The translations under genes were made by a program, and so were the position numbers. Below, in pieces: positions 5,075 to 12,467 of a stretch of 26,762 nt of DNA. Each line of letters starts with the position of its first letter. Position 1 is the first letter of the stretch. This DNA comes from CAZTGZ01 sp044339595 (GTDB lineage: Bacteria > Bacteroidota > Bacteroidia > NS11-12g > UBA9320), in contig JBIIVF010000016.1 of NCBI GenBank assembly GCA_044339595.1, positions 1 to 26,762 of the forward strand. Direction: 5' to 3'. Below the pieces are notes generated by a model. That model had not been told where the DNA came from. It did no database searches and saw nothing but the letters and a program-made list of their open reading frames with translations.

Positions 5075-7999
5075 ATGGCCGGAAACAACACATACAAGAT
5101 TAGCAAAGTTGCATCTGAACTGAACGTAGGATGGAAAATCCTGACGGATCTCCTCACCGCAAAAGGCTATGCGGTAGAAGGGAAAATTACCGCCAAGATT
5201 GACCAGGAGATGTACGATTTGCTGCAGAAGACTTATCAATCTGATAAAAGGGCAAAAGAAGAGTCACAGTCGCTCGAAATCAACGTTCGTAAAAAGGAAG
5301 ATGTCCGCATCAGCGACAGAAACGTTGTAACTCCTAAAAGAAGGAAGGAAGAGGAAGAGGAAATTCTGATCAAAGACTCAGGGTTTCACAAAAAGGTAGC
5401 TGATCCGGTTAAAGAGACTCCTCCATCGCCGCCGATTGAAAAACTTAACGTACCTGAGGAAATAGTTACGCCTGAGGTTGAATCACAGGAACCCTCACCG
5501 AAAACAACCCCTGAAGTACCCGAATTGCAGGGTTTCAGAGTAATCGGTAAAATTGATTTAGGTGCTAAAAAATCAAAACCGGAAGTAGAGTCACCAAAAG
5601 TAGAACCCCCTGTTGAAGAATCAAAACCAACAGGACCAGAAGAAATAAAGACAGAACCCTTATCGGTTGTCGAAACGAAGGAAATTGGAGTTGACACCCC
5701 ACCTCAACCTCTTGAAGAAAATCATGCAGTGAATGAAGAAGCAGCTGCGCCTGCCAAAAACAATGAAACAGAAGATTCGGAGATAACGGCAGATGACGAC
5801 AACCAAAGAGAAACGAAATACGAAAAATTAAAAGGTCTTTCGATTAAAGGGAAAATCGAACTTCCAAAAGAGAAAAAGCCGGTTGCATCTTCTGATGCCA
5901 AAAGTTCTGATTTAGCAGGTCGCAAAAAACGCAAACGAAAAACAATCGGAGAAAATTCCTCAGCTTCTTCAACCGAAAACAAACCACCGGCCACTCCAAG
6001 AGTAAGTCCAACCGTTATAAAACGGGCAGATAGGGTGTTTAATAAATTTGATAAAGGACCCAAAAAAGAAGAAAAAGGAGAAATCACCGATAAGGAGATT
6101 CAAGATAAAATTAAGGCAACCCTTGCTAAATTAGGGGGTCAGAAAGGTCCGGGAGGAAGTAACACTCGACAGAAACTTCGTCGTCAAAAGCGAGATGATC
6201 ACCGTCTTATCAAAGAAGAAGAGGATATCCAAAAAGAATTGGATAGCAAAATCCTGAAGGTAACAGAGTTCGTTACCGCCAATGAATTGGCCTCACTTAT
6301 GAATGCCCAGGTAACCGCTGTAATTACGGCTTGCATGTCTTTGGGTATGATGGTGAGCATTAATCAGCGACTGGATGCCGAGACCATTACGGTGGTAGCG
6401 GATGAATTCGGGTATGAAGTTCAATTCGTAGATGCTGAATCACAGGTTGAAATCGTCGAAGAAGAAGACAGACCTGAAGACTTAAGAGAACGTCCTCCGA
6501 TTGTAACGGTCATGGGACACGTTGATCATGGTAAGACGTCTTTGCTGGATTATGTCCGTAAGGCAAATGTAATTGCCGGAGAAGCGGGTGGAATTACCCA
6601 GCACGTTGCCGCATATGAAGTTACCTTAGCCAATGGCAAAAAAATCACGTTTGTGGATACACCGGGTCACGAAGCATTTACGGCCATGAGAGCCAGGGGA
6701 GCCAAAGTAACAGACGTGGTTATTATTGTGATTGCGGCAGACGACAGTGTGATGCCACAAACCCGTGAAGCCATCAGCCATGCACAGGCAGCAGGTGTTC
6801 CGATTGTATTTGCTTTTAACAAGATAGATAAGGAAGGCGCTAATGCCGACCGTGTGCGCGAAGAATTATCTGCCATGAATATTTTGGTGGAAGAATGGGG
6901 AGGTAAATTTCAGGCGCAGGAGATCTCTGCCAAGAAAGGTACGGGCATTCAATCTTTGCTCGATAAAGTATTGCTCGAAGCAGAAATGCTCGAACTCAAA
7001 GCCAATCCAGACAAACGTGCCAAAGGTACCGTGATGGAAGCGGAAGTTGCCTTGGGAAGAGGTACTTCGGTATCTGTTTTGGTGCAGGAAGGTACGTTAA
7101 AAGTGGGCGATGCACTTGTGGCAGGACATCACTTTTGTCGTGTAAGGGCCATGTTCAACGAAAGAGATCAACAAGTTCAAAAAGTGGGGCCATCGAGCCC
7201 GGTAAAAATTCTTGGTTTTTCCAGTATGCCGGCAGCGGGAGATGTATTCTACGTGATGGCAGATGAAGCTGAAGCCAAGGAAATTGCCAACAAACGTGCA
7301 CAATTGCAGCGTGAGCAAGGAATTCGTGCTACTAAACATATTACCCTGGATGAAATCGGTCGTCGTTTGGCCATCGGTAACTTCAAGGAGTTGAATGTGA
7401 TTATCAAAGGAGACGTAGACGGTTCTGTGGAAGCATTGGCGGATGCCTTGCTGAAACTATCAACCGAACAGGTTCAGGTTAATGTGATTCACAAATCAGT
7501 GGGTCAAATTTCAGAATCGGATGTTCTTTTGGCATCAGCATCGGATGCAATCATCATCGGATTCCAGGTGAGACCTGCTCAAGGAGCGCGTAAACTAGCA
7601 GAAACCGAAGAAATCGATATCCGTTTATATTCTGTAATCTACCACGCAATTGAAGAAGTGAAGTCGGCCATGGAAGGCATGCTTGCTCCTGAATTTGAAG
7701 AAAAGATTTCAGGTATAGCCGAAATTCGCGATGTATTCAAAATCACCAAAGTGGGTGTGGTGGCCGGATGTATGGTTACTGAAGGTAAAATACTCAGGGG
7801 TGAAAAGATTCGCGTGATTCGCGATGGTGTGGTGGTGTATACCGGTGAACTTGCTTCCCTGAAACGCTTCAAAGATGATGTGAAGGAAGTGGCCAAAGGA
7901 TACGAATGCGGTATGCAGGTGAAGAACTACAACGATATTCGACTTGGAGACCTTTTAGAAGGATTCAATCAAGTTGAAATCAAGAAAAAACTCACCTAG
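5075..7999 (+). CDS. infB: Translation initiation factor IF-2
   Basis: IF-2 is the GTPase that brings initiator tRNA to the 30S subunit and promotes subunit joining. The 974 residues have a small N-terminal IF2_N-like domain (about 5-50), a long K/E/P-rich linker (about 60-390), and a second IF2_N-like helix set (KVTEFVTANELASLM, about 390-405). The GTPase domain follows: G1 GHVDHGKT 481-488, G2 GGIT 505-508, G3 DTPGH 528-532 and G4 NKID 582-585. Domains II-IV, with the fMet-tRNA-binding C-terminus, complete it. All GTPase motifs are intact. Length variation lies in the linker, as is usual for the family. Its own promoter box and foldable leader precede it, so it may be expressed apart from rimP-nusA. 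Confidence 0.98.
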   Translation: MAGNNTYKISKVASELNVGWKILTDLLTAKGYAVEGKITAKIDQEMYDLLQKTYQSDKRAKEESQSLEINVRKKEDVRISDRNVVTPKRRKEEEEEILIKDSGFHKKVADPVKETPPSPPIEKLNVPEEIVTPEVESQEPSPKTTPEVPELQGFRVIGKIDLGAKKSKPEVESPKVEPPVEESKPTGPEEIKTEPLSVVETKEIGVDTPPQPLEENHAVNEEAAAPAKNNETEDSEITADDDNQRETKYEKLKGLSIKGKIELPKEKKPVASSDAKSSDLAGRKKRKRKTIGENSSASSTENKPPATPRVSPTVIKRADRVFNKFDKGPKKEEKGEITDKEIQDKIKATLAKLGGQKGPGGSNTRQKLRRQKRDDHRLIKEEEDIQKELDSKILKVTEFVTANELASLMNAQVTAVITACMSLGMMVSINQRLDAETITVVADEFGYEVQFVDAESQVEIVEEEDRPEDLRERPPIVTVMGHVDHGKTSLLDYVRKANVIAGEAGGITQHVAAYEVTLANGKKITFVDTPGHEAFTAMRARGAKVTDVVIIVIAADDSVMPQTREAISHAQAAGVPIVFAFNKIDKEGANADRVREELSAMNILVEEWGGKFQAQEISAKKGTGIQSLLDKVLLEAEMLELKANPDKRAKGTVMEAEVALGRGTSVSVLVQEGTLKVGDALVAGHHFCRVRAMFNERDQQVQKVGPSSPVKILGFSSMPAAGDVFYVMADEAEAKEIANKRAQLQREQGIRATKHITLDEIGRRLAIGNFKELNVIIKGDVDGSVEALADALLKLSTEQVQVNVIHKSVGQISESDVLLASASDAIIIGFQVRPAQGARKLAETEEIDIRLYSVIYHAIEEVKSAMEGMLAPEFEEKISGIAEIRDVFKITKVGVVAGCMVTEGKILRGEKIRVIRDGVVVYTGELASLKRFKDDVKEVAKGYECGMQVKNYNDIRLGDLLEGFNQVEIKKKLT

Positions 8000-8055
8000 T
8001 ATCAACGTTAAACCTTCGGTATGATCTTTGGGAAAGCCTCGCACAAATCAACCGG

Positions 8056-9597
8056 ATGAATACCAAAACCATATTTTCTACCGTGAAAAGTTTTCTCATC
8101 GTCTTCTTTTCAGCTGTGTGCTTCATACCGGTCATCCATGCTCAGGAGAGCATTGAGCTGATTGGGGCAGAAGTGTCTGAATATGATGCTGCTATGGTTG
8201 ATGCTGAGCGTCTGATTGGCAACGTGAGGTTTCGTCAGAACAATGTTTACATGGATTGCGACAGTGCTTGGTTCTATCATGCCGAGAACAAAATTGAAGC
8301 TTTTGGCCATATCTACATCCGTCAACAGGATACTTTAAATCTTTGGGGAGAATATCTCTTGTATAATGGCGATACCAAGCAAGCCATGGTTAGCAAAAAT
8401 GTGCGCATGACCGATAGGGAAATGACCTTAACCACTCCCCAGATTCACTACGATTTAACCAATAAAACCGCGTATTACACGTCCGGGGGACATATTGATA
8501 ACGGCAAGGATCGATTGTATAGCCGAAAGGGACATTACTTCAGTCGTAGCAAGGAATTTCATTTCAAAGACAGTGTTCGGCTCGTTAATCCCGAATATAC
8601 GATGTCATCAGATACACTCTGGTATAATACCATTTCCAGAAAAGCTACTTTTTGGGGTCCGACCTATATCAACAGTGAAGAGAATACCATTTTTTGTCGA
8701 TATGGATGGTACAATACACTGAAGAATACCTCAGAATTTAGTAAAGGTGCATGGATAGCCGGAAAGGAAAACAAGTTGTGGGCCGATAGTATGTTGTATA
8801 ACCGTAATACCGGAGAAGGACGCGCTTTCAGAAATATTTTACTGATGGACACGGTTGAAAAAGTTCGCATAGCGGGTGAATACGGGAAATACATGCGTCA
8901 CTTGAAAACAACCTGGATTTCAGGAAATCCTGTTGCCATGAAGCAATTGGAGGATGACACCTTATACATGATTGCCGACACCTTAATGGATCTTACAGAT
9001 ACCGCCACCCTTTCGCGCTCTCTTTCGGCGTATCATCAAACACAGCTATATAAACGCGATATGCAAGGCATTTGTGATTCGTTGTCGTATGCTTTGTCTG
9101 ATTCAGTCATCCGAATGTTTTATAATCCGATCATTTGGAACGAACAAAATCAGGTATCCGGTGATACCTTGATTATTTACCGAAGAAACAACCGACTCGA
9201 TAAACTCGATGTGCGTCAGAAGGCATTTGTTATCATGAAGGATTCACTCGAATATTTCAATCAGGTGAAAGGTCGAAACATGACCGCTTTCTTCGAACAA
9301 AACAAGATACATCATATCGATGTGTTTGGGAATGGCCAAAGCATTTATTACGCCAGGGAGGATGATGGTTCTTATACAGGGGTAAATGAAATATCCTGCG
9401 CAGATATGCGCATTCATACCGATTCAGGAAAGGTCAACAACATTCGGTTTTATACCCAGCCCGAGGGAACATTTTATCCATTGGACGAATTTCCGGAAGA
9501 CAACGCTCAGCTGCCTGATTTTAAATGGCTTGAGATGCTAAAGCCTCAATATGAGCAATTTGAGCCCTACCGAAATCGCTTATTGAAGCAGAGATAA
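8056..9597 (+). CDS. OstA/LptA-like LPS-transport protein
   Basis: The 513 residues start with a signal peptide (cut near HAQ-ES, residue 30) and continue as a long run of short beta repeats of OstA/LptA type: VDAERLIGNVRFRQNNVYMD, KIEAFGHIYIRQQDTLNLWG, then similar units with D-S/T-LWY (SDTLWYN, ADSMLYN). In LptA and LptD this fold forms a jelly-roll groove that carries lipopolysaccharide across the periplasm. Bacteroidota encode long OstA-like proteins of this type, so a periplasmic or envelope LPS-bridge role is the best inference. No beta-barrel end typical of LptD is visible. The gene begins 56 nt after infB, convergent with the GNAT gene. A one-mismatch -7 box (GATCTTTG, 8023-8030) lies upstream. 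The exact partner is unknown. Confidence 0.8.
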   Translation: MNTKTIFSTVKSFLIVFFSAVCFIPVIHAQESIELIGAEVSEYDAAMVDAERLIGNVRFRQNNVYMDCDSAWFYHAENKIEAFGHIYIRQQDTLNLWGEYLLYNGDTKQAMVSKNVRMTDREMTLTTPQIHYDLTNKTAYYTSGGHIDNGKDRLYSRKGHYFSRSKEFHFKDSVRLVNPEYTMSSDTLWYNTISRKATFWGPTYINSEENTIFCRYGWYNTLKNTSEFSKGAWIAGKENKLWADSMLYNRNTGEGRAFRNILLMDTVEKVRIAGEYGKYMRHLKTTWISGNPVAMKQLEDDTLYMIADTLMDLTDTATLSRSLSAYHQTQLYKRDMQGICDSLSYALSDSVIRMFYNPIIWNEQNQVSGDTLIIYRRNNRLDKLDVRQKAFVIMKDSLEYFNQVKGRNMTAFFEQNKIHHIDVFGNGQSIYYAREDDGSYTGVNEISCADMRIHTDSGKVNNIRFYTQPEGTFYPLDEFPEDNAQLPDFKWLEMLKPQYEQFEPYRNRLLKQR

Positions 9598-9604
9598 GGG
9601 ATTG

Positions 9605-9883
9605 CTACTGCACATCGTGCCATTCAACGGTTTTCTCTAAGGTACTTTTGGCAAAAGGGCAAACCGGTACAATTTTGACTTTGTTTTCGCGAGCCCAGAT
9701 TACAGCCGCCTCAACTAATTTTTTCGCAGCCCCCTGACCTTTCAGGGCCTCTTTTACTTCTGTATGATCGATGGTAATTTCTCTTTCTCCTGACCAATAA
9801 TAGGTCATTTCTGCCAACTGTATTTCTTCAGGTTGAATGTAAAAAGCACCTTTTGAGTCGTTGTTTTTATGAAGAATATTCAT
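9605..9883 (-). CDS. Minimal GNAT-like N-acetyltransferase (COG2388 type)
   Basis: This is a 92-residue member of the small acetyltransferase-like family (COG2388/YjdJ type), about half the size of ordinary GNAT enzymes. Its landmarks are ITIDHTEV (His40), the acetyl-CoA-binding turn LKGQGAAKKLV (47-57), and the family-typical PVCPFAKSTLEK (73-84) with Cys75. The substrate is unknown, and the family has few characterised members. It lies 40 nt after the UbiA-like gene on the same strand, so it may be last in that cluster. The stop is 7 nt from the end of the convergent OstA-like gene. The ATG at 9883 gives the full conserved domain. Confidence 0.82.
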   Translation of the reverse strand: MNILHKNNDSKGAFYIQPEEIQLAEMTYYWSGEREITIDHTEVKEALKGQGAAKKLVEAAVIWARENKVKIVPVCPFAKSTLEKTVEWHDVQ

Positions 9884-9923
9884 GCTATTATGATGTTTTA
9901 ATTTGAAGTGTTTTCAATAAAAA

Positions 9924-10793
9924 TTACCCCAAAATCCATATCAACAATCCCGGTATCCAGTAAAGAGCATCTCCCCAGAAGCGATAGTAATTATGTTTCT
10001 TAAAGGTGTAATATTTGAAATTAATTAAAGCCAATCCATTAATCATCAGCAAGATAATCAATGAAATTTGCATTTCGAATAAATGGTTGAACAGAAAAAT
10101 CCAGATGAGCATGACCAGGTAGGTCAATACAATCAAGTTAAAAATGGATCGACTGATTTTACTGAATCCTTTCACAGTGGCCATGGAGGTTGTGCCGGTT
10201 CTAAAATCCTCCTGCATGCTGAATCTTGAGAAAGTGTAGATATTAATGAGGTGAATCAAAAAGAAAATGGCCCACAATGAAACTTGAGCCAAATTCAAAG
10301 CTATGGGTTCAACAAAAGCCGGCATTGCGCACATTCCCAAAGTAGCACCAATGGCCACGGATAGCTCTTTGGATGTGAAAGACGACTTTCCTTTGTGTAC
10401 CAATAAAAAATATCCTGCCATAAAGACCAGAGCAATCAAACCCGGTAAAATATAGGGTTCCGTTTGATGCAGCCAAACCAACATTAGGTTGAAACCGGAG
10501 AGCAGGCTCATCAGAATAATTAAAATTCGGGAATGAAGCAGGTGCTTTTGATGTCTGGATGGGAGGTTGTCTATGGAGACTTTGAGCGCATCCATCCAAT
10601 GATCTAATGTAAAAATGAGCCAGGTACTGCTGCCCAATAACCATAAAAATGTACCGGAAATTGGTTGTTCAAAAAAACGTAGAAAGAAGTAGGCGGTAGA
10701 GACACATCCAATCGACACTACAAGGCTGTAGTCGTTCAGAAAATGGATGATACGCCTGAAAAATGGGGTATAAAAATTTGACTTAGTAGTCAA
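9924..10793 (-). CDS. UbiA-superfamily-like membrane protein (TTG start)
   Basis: The 289 residues form about eight or nine hydrophobic segments, so it is an integral inner-membrane protein. Two polar regions recall the Asp-rich motifs of UbiA prenyltransferases: LDHWMDALKVSIDNLPSRH (about 63-81, with Asp64 and Asp68) and MQEDFRTGTTSMATVKG (about 195-212, the GxxTxAxxxG pattern). Both motifs are degenerate compared with NDxxD and DxxxD, so catalysis is uncertain. The start is TTG at 10793-10791, overlapping the NifU-like gene by 11 nt; a stop lies six bases upstream in frame and no ATG follows until residue 67. The context, behind mrp and nifU, gives no substrate. The family call is moderate; a function should not be assumed. 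Confidence 0.6.
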   Translation of the reverse strand: MTTKSNFYTPFFRRIIHFLNDYSLVVSIGCVSTAYFFLRFFEQPISGTFLWLLGSSTWLIFTLDHWMDALKVSIDNLPSRHQKHLLHSRILIILMSLLSGFNLMLVWLHQTEPYILPGLIALVFMAGYFLLVHKGKSSFTSKELSVAIGATLGMCAMPAFVEPIALNLAQVSLWAIFFLIHLINIYTFSRFSMQEDFRTGTTSMATVKGFSKISRSIFNLIVLTYLVMLIWIFLFNHLFEMQISLIILLMINGLALINFKYYTFKKHNYYRFWGDALYWIPGLLIWILG

Positions 10794-11031
10794 CCGCTTC
10801 TACGGATTTAATTTCAGGAATGGCGGAGATCAGGGTGTTTTCGATGCCGGCCTTCATGGTCATGTGGCTGATGTCACAAGATTTACAAGCCCCCAGCATA
10901 CGCAACCTTACCACCATATCGGGCTCAACCGACACCAATTCAACGTTGCCTCCATCTGCTTTCAGGTATGGACGCACAGTGTCCAGTGCTTTTTCAATAC
11001 GTTCAATGAGGGTGAGCGATTCTGTTTGCAT
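10783..11031 (-). CDS. NifU-like Fe-S scaffold protein
   Basis: This is a stand-alone NifU C-terminal domain of 82 residues. The family signature is intact: LKADGGNVELV (23-33), then GACKSCDISHMTMKAGIE (47-64) with the CxxC pair Cys49/Cys52 that binds a bridging [4Fe-4S] cluster. Such Nfu proteins carry Fe-S clusters to target enzymes. I chose the ATG at 11031. A TTG three codons upstream is also in frame, but it lies inside a perfect -7 box (11045-11038) and would not be transcribed from that promoter. It sits 21 nt after mrp, another Fe-S carrier, and overlaps the UbiA-like gene by 11 nt. The identification is firm. Confidence 0.93.
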   Translation of the reverse strand: MQTESLTLIERIEKALDTVRPYLKADGGNVELVSVEPDMVVRLRMLGACKSCDISHMTMKAGIENTLISAIPEIKSVEAVDY

Positions 11032-11037
11032 GGTGTT

Positions 11038-11045
11038 CAAAGTTA
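11038..11045 (-). promoter_or_regulatory. -7 box before the NifU-like gene
   Basis: Minus-strand TAACTTTG fits TAnnTTTG exactly and ends 6 nt before the ATG at 11031, in the short mrp-nifU gap. It could give nifU and the genes after it an independent, nearly leaderless transcript. No -33 element is evident, and a chance match inside an operon cannot be excluded. Confidence 0.4.
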
Positions 11046-11052
11046 ATCTTTT

Positions 11053-12111
11053 TTATGAAGTATGGGCGGGAATTGCATTCTTGATGGCCATGTTTCTTGC
11101 CACTTCGCCTGCCAACAGAAGGAAATGATTCCATACTTCTTCCGGCATGAGGGTATGACCCGGAAGATTTTGATTGGCTTGATTCATCACGGATTCATAC
11201 ATTGGAATGTTTGCGAGCAAGGGTAAATCAAATTCTTTGCTTAATATTTCACCTCCACCATTTCCGAAAAGATAATATTTCTTATCCGGCAATTCAGGCG
11301 GTGTAAACCACGACATATTTTCTACGATCCCTAAAATCGGGACATTGATCTGTGGCATTCTAAACATACCCAAAGCTTTGCGGCAATCGGCTAAAGCGAC
11401 CTTTTGAGGCGTGGTAACCATGATCACCCCACTTAAAGGAACACTTTGCACCAAAGAAAGGTGGATGTCACCGGTTCCCGGAGGTAGGTCGATGATTAAG
11501 TAATCGAGGGTGCCCCAATCTGCATCAGAAAGCATCTGTTTTAAGGCGGATGCGATCATTGGTCCTCGCCAAACTACGGGCTGCCCTTCTTCAATCATAA
11601 AGCCCAGGCTCATCATTTTGATGCCGTTTACATTCACAGGGGTTAATGCCTGATCCTGATTGCCTTCCAATCGGTAAATACCTGTCATGCTGGGAATGGA
11701 TGGACCATGAATATCTGCATCCAGCAAACCAACGGAAGCACCACTTTCTGCCAGGGCATATGCGAGATTCAGACTGATAGTAGATTTACCCACACCGCCT
11801 TTCCCGGATGCCACCGCAATGATATTTTTAACGCCGGTCAGCAACGATTCACTGTTTCTTGCTGTGGTGACCCGGGAAGTCATGTTCACATGAATCTCAG
11901 CTTCTTTGCTCACCATATGGCGGATGGCCGTAACACATGCCTTGTGAATGGCTTCTTTCATCGGACAAGCCGGCGTAGTGAGTTCAACATCAAATGACAC
12001 CTTGTTGCCTTCGATTTGGAGGTTTTTAACCATTCCGAGGCTCACAATATCTTTGTGAAGATCCGGATCATCTACATGGCTTAGGGCTTTGAGAATATCT
12101 TCTTTATCCAT
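11053..12111 (-). CDS. mrp: Mrp/ApbC-family Fe-S cluster carrier ATPase
   Basis: This P-loop ATPase (352 aa) of the Mrp/ApbC/Nbp35 family carries Fe-S clusters in the cytoplasm. It has an N-terminal MIP18/DUF59 domain (1-85, with DPDLHKDIVSLGMV and TTPACPMK), a deviant Walker A GKGGVGKST (103-111), a switch region DADIHGPSIPSM, and DLPPGTGDIHLSL. The usual C-terminal CxxC that binds the bridging cluster is absent: after GIVENMS the sequence reads WFTPPELPDKKYYLFGNGGG. From memory, this form is common in Bacteroidota Mrp. The remaining Cys49 lies in the DUF59 domain. The ATG at 12111 overlaps the preceding membrane-protein gene by 8 nt, and nifU follows 21 nt after the stop. ApbC was first defined through thiamine synthesis in Salmonella, which fits the TPP-controlled gene upstream. 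Confidence 0.94.
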   Translation of the reverse strand: MDKEDILKALSHVDDPDLHKDIVSLGMVKNLQIEGNKVSFDVELTTPACPMKEAIHKACVTAIRHMVSKEAEIHVNMTSRVTTARNSESLLTGVKNIIAVASGKGGVGKSTISLNLAYALAESGASVGLLDADIHGPSIPSMTGIYRLEGNQDQALTPVNVNGIKMMSLGFMIEEGQPVVWRGPMIASALKQMLSDADWGTLDYLIIDLPPGTGDIHLSLVQSVPLSGVIMVTTPQKVALADCRKALGMFRMPQINVPILGIVENMSWFTPPELPDKKYYLFGNGGGEILSKEFDLPLLANIPMYESVMNQANQNLPGHTLMPEEVWNHFLLLAGEVARNMAIKNAIPAHTS

Positions 12112-12421
12112 GTTTCTTTTTCATAAACGGTTGAATCATCCTGCGGTTCATTCGGAGTAAAAATTTGCTAAAAAAACGGTATTGCCCGAGGATTGTTCCC
12201 ACGAAGATCAGCAAAAACTGATATAAGGGATACATAATACCGATATACGCCAACACTTTAAGCCAGGTATTCTCAATGTGATGATAGCGGCACCATTCGA
12301 ATACCGGATTTTTAACATATAAAACGCTGAATCCGGTGATGGCAAAGACCAACAAGATCATCAACACTTGCCAGTTGCTTTCTACCTCCCATCGTTTCTT
12401 GAGTTTCTCCCAAAATTGCAT
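12104..12421 (-). CDS. Small two-TM membrane protein (DUF6787-like)
   Basis: This 105-residue protein has a basic N-terminus (FWEKLKKRWEVESN), two membrane segments (about 19-38 and 57-80) and a very basic C-terminal tail (RMNRRMIQPFMKKKHG). The pattern KKRW-x-SN-x-Q followed by YPLYQFLLIFVGTILGQYRFF matches what I recall of the Bacteroidota family DUF6787; no function is known to me. I place the start at ATG 12421, since the alternative TTG at 12430 lies inside a perfect -7 box. It overlaps mrp by 8 nt, so the two are probably translated together. Whether it is linked to Fe-S work is unknown. Confidence 0.7.
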   Translation of the reverse strand: MQFWEKLKKRWEVESNWQVLMILLVFAITGFSVLYVKNPVFEWCRYHHIENTWLKVLAYIGIMYPLYQFLLIFVGTILGQYRFFSKFLLRMNRRMIQPFMKKKHG

Positions 12422-12427
12422 CGCCTG

Positions 12428-12435
12428 CAAAAATA
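12428..12435 (-). promoter_or_regulatory. -7 box before the DUF6787-like/mrp unit
   Basis: Minus-strand TATTTTTG fits TAnnTTTG exactly and ends 6 nt before the ATG at 12421, in the 46-nt gap after the TonB receptor. It implies that the membrane protein, mrp and nifU can be transcribed without the TPP-controlled receptor. Confidence 0.5.
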
Positions 12436-12467
12436 ACCCTATTCAGATTGGGGCTGCTTACCGAATA

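Noticed and set aside
5386..6087. Long open frames antisense to the IF-2 linker
   Set aside because: They mirror the K/E/P-rich low-complexity coding strand, giving Ser/Pro-rich translations without family features. The IF-2 frame is certain.
8023..8030. GATCTTTG as a promoter box for the OstA-like gene
   Set aside because: One mismatch at an important position, 25 nt before ATG, with no -33. The gene may simply be read from infB.
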